Source: Clostridium beijerinckii HUN142
GTDB taxonomy: Bacteria > Bacillota > Clostridia > Clostridiales > Clostridiaceae
NCBI RefSeq assembly: GCF_000621745.1
Contig: NZ_KK211336.1
Span: forward strand, 84,876-148,875
Reading direction: 5' to 3'
Length of the DNA stretch: 64,000 nt
The notes under the pieces were generated by a model, which was given only the letters and a program-made list of their open reading frames with translations, did no database searches and was not told the origin of the DNA. This document shows positions 54,382 to 63,663 of the stretch, piece after piece (the stretch's first letter is position 1; the number at the start of each line of letters is the position of its first letter). The position numbers and the translations under genes were made by a program.

Positions 54382-56305
54382 AGATAATGCTAGCAATAGA
54401 CCTCCTAGAATGATGGGACGTGGTGGACGTGCTCCTGTAAAAGCTAATAAAGATTCTTTGAAAATACTAAAAAGATTATTAGCGTATATACTTAAGGAAT
54501 ATAAGTTTTTGTTTTTCATGGTATTAGTAACTATTATTATAAGTTCTCTTGCTAATGTTATTGGAACATTATTTTTAAGAAATTTAATTGATGATTATAT
54601 AACACCACTCTTAAATAAACCAGAATCAGATTTTGGGCCGCTTCTTAAAATGATAATTACCATGGCAGTAATTTATTATGTTGGAGTTATATCAACTTAT
54701 ATATATAGCCGTATAATGATTGTAATCTCACAAGGGTCTCTAAAAAAAATAAGAGATGATATGTTTACTCATATGGAAAGTTTACCAATAAAATTCTTCG
54801 ATACACATGCTCATGGAGATTTGATGAGTTTATATACAAATGATACAGATGCTTTAAGGCAAATGATAAGTCAAGGGATACCGCAATTATTATCAGCTAT
54901 TATAACTGTTGTAAGTATATTCGCTTCAATGATGTATTTAAGCATTCCATTAACAGGTGTTGAAGTTATAATTATATTATTAATGTTTAGAGTTACTAAA
55001 ATTATTGGTGCAAAGAGTGGAAAGTATTTTGGTCTTCAACAAAAAGATATAGGGGCAGTAAATGGATATATAGAAGAAATGATGGAAGGACAAAAGGTTG
55101 TAAAAGTCTTTTGTCATGAAGAAGAAGCAAAAAATAACTTTGATAGATTAAATGATATGCTCTTTAATAGTGCAAATAATGCAAATAAATATGCTAATGT
55201 CTTGATGCCTATTATGGGTAACATTGGATATATAAATTATGTAGCTGTTGCTATCTTTGGATCAGTTCTAGCTATTAGCGCCTTTGGCGGATTTACCCTT
55301 GGTGGACTTGCGGCATTTTTGCAATTAACAAGAAACTTCAGTCAAACAATTAATCAAATGGCTCAACAATTCAATTTTGTTATTATGGCACTAGCAGGAG
55401 CGGAACGTATATTCAAGCTTCTTGATGAAAAGAAAGAAACAGATGAAGGGTATGTTACTTTGGTAAATGCTAAGGAAGATGAAAATGGTGAATTAGAAGA
55501 GTGCAAAGAGCGTACTGGAATTTGGGCTTGGAAGCATCCTCATGAAAATGGAACTATTACTTATACAAAGCTTCTCGGCGAAGTAGTATTTGATGATGTT
55601 GACTTTGGATATAATGATGAAAAAATAATCTTGCATAATATAAAGCTCTATGCTAAACCAGGACAAAAAATAGCTTTTGTAGGTGCTACAGGAGCAGGTA
55701 AAACCACTATTACTAATTTAATCAACCGTTTCTATGATATTCAAGATGGAAAGATAAGATATGATGGTATTAATATCAATAAGATTAAAAAGGACGACCT
55801 AAGGAGATCTCTTGGAATAGTGCTTCAAGATGCACATCTTTTCACTGGAACGGTAGCAGATAATATTAGATATGGTAAATTAGATGCTACAGATGAAGAG
55901 GTAGTTGCAGCAGCAAAACTTGCAAATGCAGATACATTTATAAGACATCTTCCAAATGGTTATGATACAGTACTCACAGGAGATGGAGGCAGTCTTTCAC
56001 AAGGTCAAAGGCAGCTATTAACAATTGCTAGAGCTGCAATAGCAGATCCGCCAGTTTTAATCTTGGACGAAGCAACTTCAAGCATCGATACAAGAACAGA
56101 AAGAATCGTTCAAGAAGGAATGGATAAGCTTATGAAAGGAAGAACAGTTTTTGTAATTGCTCATAGACTTTCAACAATTAAAAACTCTGATGTAATTATG
56201 GTATTAGACCAAGGCAGAATTATTGAAAGAGGAAATCACGATGATTTAATAAAAGAAAAAGGTAAGTATTATCAATTATATACAGGAGCTTTTGAATTGT
56301 CATAA
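54374..56305 (+). CDS. Heterodimeric ABC exporter half-transporter, catalytic subunit
   Basis: This 643-residue protein has an N-terminal Arg/Gly-rich tail (NRPPRMMGRGGRAPVKANK), six helices and an ATPase domain: Walker A GATGAGKTT, signature LSQGQRQL, Walker B LILDEATSSID with the catalytic Glu, and His in VIAHRLSTI. An insert of about 35 residues (about 355-395, ENGELEECKERTGIWAW) precedes the ATPase core. It pairs with the protein at 52648. Both resemble the pair at 41-44.6 kb, so the window has two paralogous exporters. Confidence 0.93.
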   Translation: MSKDNASNRPPRMMGRGGRAPVKANKDSLKILKRLLAYILKEYKFLFFMVLVTIIISSLANVIGTLFLRNLIDDYITPLLNKPESDFGPLLKMIITMAVIYYVGVISTYIYSRIMIVISQGSLKKIRDDMFTHMESLPIKFFDTHAHGDLMSLYTNDTDALRQMISQGIPQLLSAIITVVSIFASMMYLSIPLTGVEVIIILLMFRVTKIIGAKSGKYFGLQQKDIGAVNGYIEEMMEGQKVVKVFCHEEEAKNNFDRLNDMLFNSANNANKYANVLMPIMGNIGYINYVAVAIFGSVLAISAFGGFTLGGLAAFLQLTRNFSQTINQMAQQFNFVIMALAGAERIFKLLDEKKETDEGYVTLVNAKEDENGELEECKERTGIWAWKHPHENGTITYTKLLGEVVFDDVDFGYNDEKIILHNIKLYAKPGQKIAFVGATGAGKTTITNLINRFYDIQDGKIRYDGININKIKKDDLRRSLGIVLQDAHLFTGTVADNIRYGKLDATDEEVVAAAKLANADTFIRHLPNGYDTVLTGDGGSLSQGQRQLLTIARAAIADPPVLILDEATSSIDTRTERIVQEGMDKLMKGRTVFVIAHRLSTIKNSDVIMVLDQGRIIERGNHDDLIKEKGKYYQLYTGAFELS

Positions 56306-56316
56306 AGCTGAACGTT

Positions 56317-56350
56317 AATGACCACAAAATTGTGGTCATTAATTTTTTTA
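56317..56350 (+). terminator. Terminator of the MarR-controlled exporter operon
   Basis: AATGACCACA (56317-56326) pairs with TGTGGTCATT (56331-56340), then AATTTTTTT. Confidence 0.88.
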
Positions 56351-56451
56351 TTCTTTAAAAACTTATAATTCAGTAAGAATATTTTTCATGCAGAATAAAA
56401 CTCTTATTAAAAGACAATCTATGAGTATAACCAATATAGGAGGGTCTTGAA

Positions 56452-57504
56452 ATGAGTGTATTTAAAAAGATATTTATAATTAATGCAATTTCTTTTATAA
56501 TAATCACTATGCTAGTAGGCAGTATTCCAAAAAGTTTATCAATTAATTCAAATGAAACTTCAATAGTTCCAGTGAAAATAGCTGTGTTTCAATCCAGAGA
56601 AGATGATCAATATAACATTGAGGTTAGAAAGAACCTAGATGCTATTCAGAAAGAAAATAAAGGCAAGGTTGAATTCTCTTTCTTTGATGGAAAGGGAAAT
56701 CAGGTTATACAGAATGAAAGTATTTATGAAGCTATTGATAAACAGTTTGATTTATTTGTAGTAAATCTGGTTGATACTAAGGTTGATACTATAAGTGATG
56801 TGATTAATAAAATTGAAAAAAATAATATTCCATTAATTTTGGATGGAACACCTAATAAAGATATATTAAATTTTATTACTCCTTACAAGAATATTGTTTT
56901 TCTTGGAACTGATACTGAACAATCTGGAATTCTAGAAGGTAAGATTATAGTTAATTCATGGAATGCCAATAAGAGTGTTATAGATAAAAATAAAGATAAT
57001 ATACTTCAATATATTATGCTTCAGGGAAAAATTGACCATCCTGGTACTATTGATAGAACAAGATATTCTATTTCAACAATTAATGATGCAGGAATAAGAA
57101 CCCAGGAACTTGCAATACAAAACTGTAATTGGGATGAAGAATGTGCTAGGGCTAGTATTGACTCATTGTTCTTAAGATACGGTAATAATGTTGAAGCAAT
57201 TATTGCGAATAATGATGCTATGGCGATAGGAGCCGTTAAAGCGCTTCAGAAATATGGATATAATAAGGGAGATAAAAATAAAAATATTTTGGTTGTTGGG
57301 ATTGATGCAATTCCAGAAGCTATGGAATTAGTGGATAAGGGATTTATGACTGGAACAGTTATTCAAGATGCCGGCGCTGAAGCTCAAGCCATATATTCTG
57401 TAGGTATGAATTTAGTTAAGGGAAAAGATCCTCTAGAAGGTACAAAATATAAATTTGATGATAATAGAATTTTACGTATGCCTTATCGTGAATATGTAAA
57501 ATAG
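56452..57504 (+). CDS. Secreted sugar-binding protein, paralogue of the 2.3-kb gene
   Basis: The 350-residue protein has a hydrophobic N-terminal signal segment without a lipobox, then the MglB/RbsB fold (VPVKIAVFQSREDDQYN, NNDAMAIGAVKALQKYGYNK, GIDAIPEAMELVDKG, TGTVIQDAGAEAQ). It aligns along its length with the protein at 2346-3395, including the CNW...CA pair. No transporter genes are adjacent. It may serve a remote permease, or act as a sensor partner of a kinase or receptor; XylFII-like proteins in clostridia work in that way. The ATG follows GGAGGGTC. Confidence 0.85.
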   Translation: MSVFKKIFIINAISFIIITMLVGSIPKSLSINSNETSIVPVKIAVFQSREDDQYNIEVRKNLDAIQKENKGKVEFSFFDGKGNQVIQNESIYEAIDKQFDLFVVNLVDTKVDTISDVINKIEKNNIPLILDGTPNKDILNFITPYKNIVFLGTDTEQSGILEGKIIVNSWNANKSVIDKNKDNILQYIMLQGKIDHPGTIDRTRYSISTINDAGIRTQELAIQNCNWDEECARASIDSLFLRYGNNVEAIIANNDAMAIGAVKALQKYGYNKGDKNKNILVVGIDAIPEAMELVDKGFMTGTVIQDAGAEAQAIYSVGMNLVKGKDPLEGTKYKFDDNRILRMPYREYVK

Positions 57505-57744
57505 TGTCAAGTGAAATTTGTAATTTATTACAGAAAACTATAAAGTCAGAATTAAAAGTTCAAAAGTCACATTAGAGGTTATCGTAGCAAGGAAAATATA
57601 TAAATGATTTCTTTAAAAATGACTTGTTCTTAACTTTTTAAAAGAGCTTTTTATGAATGGAATTAGAATTTGGAGAATTATTGCAATGTAATATTGCTCG
57701 GTAGTATAATTATGGTAGTCTTATTGTTATGGGGGATATAAAGG

Positions 57745-57969
57745 ATGAATAGTGTAAATGTTGGATGTCCTAAGTGTGGGAGTTTAAATGTCAAAGTAGT
57801 AAGTGATATTACTGAAACTACAAAAGGTTTTGGTGCGGGAAAAGGTTGCTTAGGATATATATGTTTTGGCCCTATTGGATTGCTATGTGGAATGCTTGGC
57901 ATGGGAGAAACTGAAACTAGGACAAATACATATAGGATGTGTGCAGATTGTGGCGCAAGATTTAAATAA
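57745..57969 (+). CDS. Small zinc-ribbon membrane protein (LITAF-like)
   Basis: This 74-residue protein has an N-terminal CPKCGS knuckle, a glycine-rich hydrophobic segment (GYICFGPIGLLCGMLGMG, about 40-57) and a C-terminal CADCGARF knuckle. Two CxxC halves around a membrane-inserting segment match the LITAF plan. The function in bacteria is unknown. The ATG follows GGGGGATATAAAG. It overlaps the next frame. Confidence 0.72.
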   Translation: MNSVNVGCPKCGSLNVKVVSDITETTKGFGAGKGCLGYICFGPIGLLCGMLGMGETETRTNTYRMCADCGARFK

Positions 57970-58330
57970 TGCAATTGATAAAAAAACAAAGATATGGATA
58001 TTTCTTATGAAATTTGGCGCACTTAGCGGCTGCCATCAAATGTATGATAGGAGTTTTAGTTTTAGAGGATTTCAATTTCCAGTGTGCGCAAGGTGTACTG
58101 GAATTTATTTAGGTTATATAATTGCGGTGATTTTATTTATAATCAAAGTAAAGATTAGTTTAAATATATGTGGAATATCAATTTTAATTATGATTTGTGA
58201 TGGTTTGCTACAATTATTTAAGATTAAGAAATCAACTAATATTAGAAGACTATTTACTGGAGTTTCATTCGGAATCGGATTAGCTTTTTTAGCAATGTAT
58301 GCAATTAGGGCATTATACCAGAAAGTATAA
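57950..58330 (+). CDS. DUF2085 membrane protein
   Basis: The protein has the DUF2085 signature GCHQMYDRSFSFRGFQFPVCARCTGIYLGY and two to three following helices (AVILFIIKVKISLNICGI, GVSFGIGLAFLAMYAIRA). Cys/His residues in the motif may bind a metal. The start is uncertain: GTG at 57950 gives about 126 residues and overlaps the previous gene by 20 bases; ATG at 58007 gives 107. Neither has a strong ribosome site, so coupling to the upstream gene is likely. Confidence 0.78.
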   Translation: MAQDLNNAIDKKTKIWIFLMKFGALSGCHQMYDRSFSFRGFQFPVCARCTGIYLGYIIAVILFIIKVKISLNICGISILIMICDGLLQLFKIKKSTNIRRLFTGVSFGIGLAFLAMYAIRALYQKV

Positions 58331-58351
58331 ATACATAAAAATAATTTAGTT

Positions 58352-58389
58352 AAAAATTGCAGATGAAGATATTTTCATCTGCAATTTTT
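58352..58389. terminator. Terminator after the DUF2085 gene
   Basis: AAAAATTGCAGATGAA (58352-58367) pairs exactly with its inverse (58374-58389) over six bases, with a T-run. Confidence 0.9.
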
Positions 58390-58543
58390 TAAAATAAAAG
58401 TTCGCTTTAAATATAGAACTATGAAAAAATAAAGGAAAAATATGAAATATTGTAGAAGAATGTATACATAAAGGGAGAAAAATTGTATTATAGGTATAGG
58501 GGAAATGCTATTATAATCTATAGTGCCTAAAAGGGGGATGCTT

Positions 58544-60532
58544 ATGAAAAAAGGGGAAACTAAGTATAAGGTTTCAATTAAAACAAAACTGCTTGGAATT
58601 ATTATTCCAATGTTGGCAATAGTAATTTCATTGCTTATTTTTATTTCCTACAATAAGTCTAAAAATATAATAACCAACTCAGCTAATGATTTGTTAGAAA
58701 CTTCAAGTAAGAAACAGGTTGATCAAATTGAATCATTGTTAAATGAAAACTTGTCATCATTTAGCACTTTAAAAGATTCACTAGAAGTTGCGAATTTAAA
58801 CGAAAAACAATTAAAAGACTTACTAAATAAATATTATGGATACAGTGATAATTGTAAGGATGGATTTTACATAGGTGATGATAGTGGAAAGCTATTTAAA
58901 GCAGAAAAATCTAATAAATCAGATAAAGATGTACTTAATTCAGTGTGGTATAAAGAGGGACTTACTCGCGTTAATATGGCATTTGGATCACCATATAAGA
59001 ATGAATTTGGTAAGAATGTTGTTAGTGCTTCGGCAATATTAAATGATAAATCTGGAAAAATAAAGATTTTTTCTGTAGATCTTTCATTGGATAAGGTGTC
59101 AATAATTGTAAATTCAATGATTGATATGCATGATGCAGAAGCTCTCTTGATAGACAGCAATGATAAAACAATAGTAGCTAATAGAGATAGTGCATTAATT
59201 TCCACTAAACTTGATTCCAGCAATGATAAATTTTTTACAGATGTTTCAGGAAAAATTGAAAATAAAGATTACAATTCATGCGAGTTAGATGATAACAGGG
59301 TTGTTTTTAAAGAAGTAGAGGGAACCAATTGGATTCTTGTATCATATGTACCAACAAAATCTATTTTATCAGAACTTATAAAGCTTCGTACTTTTATGAT
59401 TTTAATAGGTATCATCTCTATTGTTATTTTAGCAGCTCTAGTGGAAAGAGTTGTACAAATAGTTATAAAACCGATTAGGAAACTTACTGATACAATTGTA
59501 TCCATGACTAATGGAGATTTTACAGTTGATGTGGAAGTAAAGGGAAATGATGAAATTTCAATTATGCTGAAAAGTGTAAAAGACTTTATAACAGTAATGA
59601 GAAACATGATAAATAATATTAGTATAGTATCAAATAAAATGAGTGAACAATCCGAAGGAGGTATAAGAATCTCTAAAGAATTATATGATTCATCTAAGCT
59701 TCAATCTGAGTCTATGCAGAATTTAAACCTAACAGTAGATCAGTTATCAAGTTCGGTAGGTGAAATAGCTGAAAATACAACAACTTTAGCTAATGTCGTT
59801 TCTAATACTAGAGATGATGGTAATAATGTGAATGATAAAATGAAGGAAACTATTAGTATCTCAGAAAAAGGTATGAAAGATATGGAAAAAGTAAGCGCAG
59901 CTATGGAAAATATAAGGACTTCAATAGGATCACTTGAACAAGCTATAAATAATGTTGGAAAATCTTCAAGTGAAATAACTAATATTATAAATGTTATTGG
60001 AAGTATTGCAGAACAGACCAATCTTTTATCGCTTAATGCATCAATAGAAGCAGCTAGGGCTGGAGATGCAGGAAAAGGCTTTGCTGTTGTAGCAAGTGAA
60101 ATAGGCAAATTGGCTAATACAAGTTCTGAATCTGTTAAAAATATTTCATCTATTGTAAATGAAATTAACAAACTTGTTTCAGATACTGTAAAGCAATCAC
60201 ATGATAGCGCAGAATATATTAACGAAAGTAGTTATTTAATAAGTGGAACAGTTGATACATTTGATAATATTTTCAATAAAATTAATTCAGCAAATGATCT
60301 AATTCAAGAAATGATTGAAAAAGTTGGACATTTAGATGATGTCGCAACAACTGTAGCCGCCATAGCAGAGGAGCAAGCAGCAAGTTCAGAGGAAATTTTA
60401 GCAACTTCAGAAGTCATGGTTGATCAGTCAAATAATATTACTAAAAATAGTGAAAAAGTGGCTAATGATGCAGAAACTTTAGCAAATACATCTGATGAAC
60501 TTAGCAAACAGATTCAAATGTTTAAAATATAA
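58544..60532 (+). CDS. Methyl-accepting chemotaxis protein with dCache sensor
   Basis: At 662 residues it has helices at about 13-35 and 285-308, a dCache-type external domain between them ([20 protein letters not shown], with [14 protein letters not shown]), HAMP (about 310-362) and a signalling domain with tip [20 protein letters not shown]. The ATG at 58544 follows AAAAGGGGG; ATG at 58538 is too close and GTG at 58523 precedes the site. A sugar-binding lipoprotein gene follows 174 bases later with no terminator between that I can see, so the receptor may sense the loaded binding protein. Confidence 0.92.
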   Translation: MKKGETKYKVSIKTKLLGIIIPMLAIVISLLIFISYNKSKNIITNSANDLLETSSKKQVDQIESLLNENLSSFSTLKDSLEVANLNEKQLKDLLNKYYGYSDNCKDGFYIGDDSGKLFKAEKSNKSDKDVLNSVWYKEGLTRVNMAFGSPYKNEFGKNVVSASAILNDKSGKIKIFSVDLSLDKVSIIVNSMIDMHDAEALLIDSNDKTIVANRDSALISTKLDSSNDKFFTDVSGKIENKDYNSCELDDNRVVFKEVEGTNWILVSYVPTKSILSELIKLRTFMILIGIISIVILAALVERVVQIVIKPIRKLTDTIVSMTNGDFTVDVEVKGNDEISIMLKSVKDFITVMRNMINNISIVSNKMSEQSEGGIRISKELYDSSKLQSESMQNLNLTVDQLSSSVGEIAENTTTLANVVSNTRDDGNNVNDKMKETISISEKGMKDMEKVSAAMENIRTSIGSLEQAINNVGKSSSEITNIINVIGSIAEQTNLLSLNASIEAARAGDAGKGFAVVASEIGKLANTSSESVKNISSIVNEINKLVSDTVKQSHDSAEYINESSYLISGTVDTFDNIFNKINSANDLIQEMIEKVGHLDDVATTVAAIAEEQAASSEEILATSEVMVDQSNNITKNSEKVANDAETLANTSDELSKQIQMFKI

Positions 60533-60706
60533 GTATTTTTTATTCTCTAGGAATTTATATTAGAGTAAAATCTGTGGATATTGTGCCACTTGTGGGTAAT
60601 AAATTATGAAAAAGGCTGATTCAGAAGGTTTAACAGTCACCTGCAATTTTGTTCTATTAGACTTTATGATTATTACATAATGAGTTTTAAGGGGGAAATA
60701 TATAGT

Positions 60707-61687
60707 ATGAAGAAGAAACTATCTATATTATTAACTATAATTATGATGTTTGTTATGGTATCAGGGTGCAGCTCAAAGAGTAGTTCTTCGACAAAGAAAA
60801 ACGTAAAAATTCTATTATCAATTTCAGATGCATCAGATGAATTTCGTAGCATGCTAGCAAAAAGTGCAAAAGACTTTGCTGATAGTGAAAAAGTCGATTT
60901 GGTTATTAAAGATGCGGCAGGTTCTATAGAAACGCAAGTGTCTCATATGAAAGAGGCAGTTTCTGGTGGATATGATGTTATACTATGCACTCCAGTGGAT
61001 TCAACTACAGGGCTACAACTTAAAAAAGCGGCAGGAAATCTTCCGATAGTATTTATGAATAGTAGTCCAAGTGAAGAGTTACTAGAAAAAGATAAGTACA
61101 TTTATGTGGCTTCAGATGAAAAGGTGGCAGGGCAATATCAAGCTGAATATATTGCAGATTATTTGAAAAATAAAAATAATATTAAAGTGGTTTTATTAAA
61201 GGGCGAGAAAAACCATGCAGCTACTAAAGGACGTACGAAGGCGGTAAAAGAAACGTTCAAGGAAAAAGGAATAAATGCCGATTACGTTTTTGAGGATAAT
61301 GCAGATTGGAGTAGAGAAAAAGCGAAGGAGATGTTTGATGTATTTTTGTCTACAGGTAGAGAATTTGATTGTGTAATTGCTAATAATGATGAAATGGCAA
61401 TGGGAGTAATGGATTCTTTTAAAGAAAATAAAATCAGTACATCTTTAATTCCGATTGCAGGAATTGATGCCACATCAGATGGATGTAAGTCCGTTATAGA
61501 TGGAGGTTTACAATTTACTGTTTATCAATCTGCGAAAGACCAAAGTAAAAATGCAGTGCAGGCAGCTATTCAACTAGGATCAAATGGTAAGTTATCTAAT
61601 ATAGAAAATTTAGCACAAGATGGTAAACATATATGGGTTCCATTTGAAAAAGTAACAAAGGATAACGTAAAAAATTATATGAGTTAA
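60707..61687 (+). CDS. Lipoprotein sugar-binding protein of the RbsB type
   Basis: The 326-residue protein has lipobox VSGC (Cys about 21), a Ser-rich linker and a type-I periplasmic-binding fold (VKILLSISDASDEFRSML, AVSGGYDVILCTPVDSTTG, ANNDEMAMGVMDSFKENK, AGIDATSDGCKSVIDGG, VYQSAKDQSKNAVQAA). It would bind a pentose or hexose. There is no ABC permease or ATPase nearby. It lies directly after a chemoreceptor gene, which suggests a sensory task. The ATG at 60707 follows AAGGGGGAA; a longer frame from 60680 has no site. Confidence 0.88.
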   Translation: MKKKLSILLTIIMMFVMVSGCSSKSSSSTKKNVKILLSISDASDEFRSMLAKSAKDFADSEKVDLVIKDAAGSIETQVSHMKEAVSGGYDVILCTPVDSTTGLQLKKAAGNLPIVFMNSSPSEELLEKDKYIYVASDEKVAGQYQAEYIADYLKNKNNIKVVLLKGEKNHAATKGRTKAVKETFKEKGINADYVFEDNADWSREKAKEMFDVFLSTGREFDCVIANNDEMAMGVMDSFKENKISTSLIPIAGIDATSDGCKSVIDGGLQFTVYQSAKDQSKNAVQAAIQLGSNGKLSNIENLAQDGKHIWVPFEKVTKDNVKNYMS

Positions 61688-61856
61688 TTTTATATTAATA
61701 GTTTTTAATAAATTAATCATATAAAATTCAAAGAAACAAATAATATTTGATTTTAAGATGTAGTTATTTGATAATTACGTCAATTGTATTATAAAAAAGT
61801 TATTTCGACCAATGGAGAAGACTTAAGTCTATAAAATATACTGATTGAAATTTAAC

Positions 61857-61897
61857 AAATAAAGTCGTGCATGTAGTTAATATGCACGACTTTATTT
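61857..61897. terminator. Terminator after the sugar-binding lipoprotein gene
   Basis: A perfect 16-bp stem (61857-61872 with 61882-61897, GTCGTGCAT core) over 9 bases. The rest of the 490-base gap to 62178 has no gene. Confidence 0.88.
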
Positions 61898-62178
61898 ATT
61901 ATTTGGGGCTATATTACTAATAGGTTTGCCACTTGAAAATTACTATTTTGCAAGAGTCACATGTAAGTAGGTGAGGAGAATACAATAAAAATAAAACAAT
62001 AAAAATTATGTCTAAAGCTCTTTATATGTATGAGGGAAAAACTTATATAATTAAAAGAATGAATTTACGATAGATGAGAAAACTAAGATTATAATAATTA
62101 ATAAAAAAATAATACGGAGTATAATAAATATATAAATAGATTAAGGATAATAATATAGCAATTGCGGGAGGGATAATT

Positions 62179-62640
62179 ATGAACAAGTATTTATTGGATA
62201 CTAATGTTGTAATAGGACTCTGGAAACAGTATCCTTCGATTATTAATAAACTCATAGAAGATGAGAAAATAATAATTATAAAAGAAGTGAGTGAAGAGCT
62301 TGTTGTCAAGGAAAGGAAAGAATACAAAGGTCAACAAGTACTATCAGAAAGATTCTGTAAATTGCTATTTTCAATTATAGAAATAAATAAGAGTAATCTC
62401 GAAGAATTTTCATCAAAATTAAATATAAAGTATTCTAAAAGTGGTAATATATATTTAAATAGTATAAATAAATTATCACAGAATGATTTGTTACTTTTAT
62501 ATGCATGTCATTCAGATGATAGTCTTATATTAGTAACAGAAGATAAATATTTAAATAATGCCGCAAATCAAATATTAGGTGAAGATAAGGTTATGACATT
62601 AAATATGATGATAGAAGAGCAATATAGTGAGGTAAATTAA
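62179..62640 (+). CDS. PIN-domain protein
   Basis: The 153-residue protein starts KYLLDTNVVIGLW with the first catalytic Asp (Asp7). It has the third acid in LSQNDLLLLYACHSDDSLI (Asp103) and the fourth region VTEDKYLNNAA (about 122), as expected for a PIN ribonuclease. No antitoxin-like gene lies upstream; the next gene is a thioredoxin-family protein starting two bases after the stop. So it may be a solitary RNase or part of an unusual pair. The ATG follows GCGGGAGGGAT. Confidence 0.8.
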   Translation: MNKYLLDTNVVIGLWKQYPSIINKLIEDEKIIIIKEVSEELVVKERKEYKGQQVLSERFCKLLFSIIEINKSNLEEFSSKLNIKYSKSGNIYLNSINKLSQNDLLLLYACHSDDSLILVTEDKYLNNAANQILGEDKVMTLNMMIEEQYSEVN

Positions 62641-62641
62641 G

Positions 62642-62965
62642 TTGGTCAATTTGAATAATGATAAGGAACTATTAGATTTAATAAAAAACAAAAGAATGAG
62701 CGCGATATATTTTACAGGAGAAGCTTGTGGAGCATGTGAAGTCATTAAAACTAAGATTGAAGATATTTTGAAAAGATTTCCTGAAATTAAGAGTGGAGAA
62801 GTAAATGCAGAAAAGCATTTAGATTTAGCAGCAAAATATAATGTGTTTTCTGTCCCAATCTTTTTGCTTTATGTAGAAGGGAAGGAAAGCATAAGAGTAG
62901 GAAGAAATTTGGATTTGTTAGAATTGGAATCAAATATAAAGAGATATTATGAAATGATATTTTAA
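62642..62965 (+). CDS. Thioredoxin-family protein coupled to the PIN gene
   Basis: This 107-residue protein has active site CGAC (Cys29, Cys32) and a cis-Pro loop VFSVPIFLLY; the fold length is normal. It starts with TTG, one base after the PIN stop codon, with GAGGT in the end of the PIN gene as ribosome site. Tight coupling implies joint function, perhaps redox control of the RNase; this is inference. Confidence 0.85.
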   Translation: MVNLNNDKELLDLIKNKRMSAIYFTGEACGACEVIKTKIEDILKRFPEIKSGEVNAEKHLDLAAKYNVFSVPIFLLYVEGKESIRVGRNLDLLELESNIKRYYEMIF

Positions 62966-63010
62966 TTTTAAAAATAAATGGGATTCTTTTATAGAGTATT
63001 ACAGTATAAA

Positions 63011-63043
63011 AAACTGCTTTGGATATTAATTTTATAGCAGTTT
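63011..63043 (+). terminator. Terminator of the PIN/thioredoxin operon
   Basis: AAACTGCT (63011-63018) pairs with AGCAGTTT (63036-63043), followed by TTTTG. Confidence 0.82.
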
Positions 63044-63215
63044 TTTTGCGGTGAATGTAGAATAAAATCTATTTCCGATATTGTTTGTTTATGATGCTTT
63101 TAGAGGTTATGTTCTCAAAAGGTACAATGTCCATAGAATTGACTCGATTATAAGTTCACAAGAATATTTTAAACTTACTGAAAATATAATTTGACTAGTA
63201 AAAGGAGGTGAAGAG

Positions 63216-63653
63216 GTGTTAGAAAAAGCTATATGTATAGCGGCAAGAGCTCATGAAGGTCAGGTGGATAAAGGTGGTAAACCATATATTCTTCATCCTC
63301 TTAGATTAATGCTTTCAAAGAGAAGCCAAGAAGAAATGATATGTGCTGTTCTACATGATGTAATAGAGGATACTGATATTACAATAGATTATTTAAAAAA
63401 TGAAGGCTTTTCAGAAGAAATACTATCTGCACTGGATGCTTTAACAAGACGGCATAATGAAACATATGATGAATTTATAGAAAGAATAACTACTAATAAA
63501 TTAGCTTGTGAGATAAAATTGGCTGATTTAAAAGACAATATGAATATATCAAGGATTGCAAATCCGTCCCAAAAGGATCATGAAAGAATAAAAAAATATA
63601 ATAAAGCGGTAAATAAAATACTTAATTCAGTAGAATGTTATGAAAGGGAGTAA
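63216..63653 (+). CDS. HD-domain protein of the RelA/SpoT hydrolase type
   Basis: The 145-residue protein has AARAHEGQVDKGGKPYILHPL, the HD motif LHDVIEDTDI (about 49-53) and IKLADLKDNM, the standard metal-site set of the (p)ppGpp hydrolase domain (MESH1-like). There is no synthetase, TGS or ACT domain, so it is a stand-alone small hydrolase candidate. The GTG start is set by AAAGGAGGTGAA. It overlaps the 5' context of the next gene. Confidence 0.88.
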   Translation: MLEKAICIAARAHEGQVDKGGKPYILHPLRLMLSKRSQEEMICAVLHDVIEDTDITIDYLKNEGFSEEILSALDALTRRHNETYDEFIERITTNKLACEIKLADLKDNMNISRIANPSQKDHERIKKYNKAVNKILNSVECYERE

Positions 63654-63663
63654 AATAGCAGGG

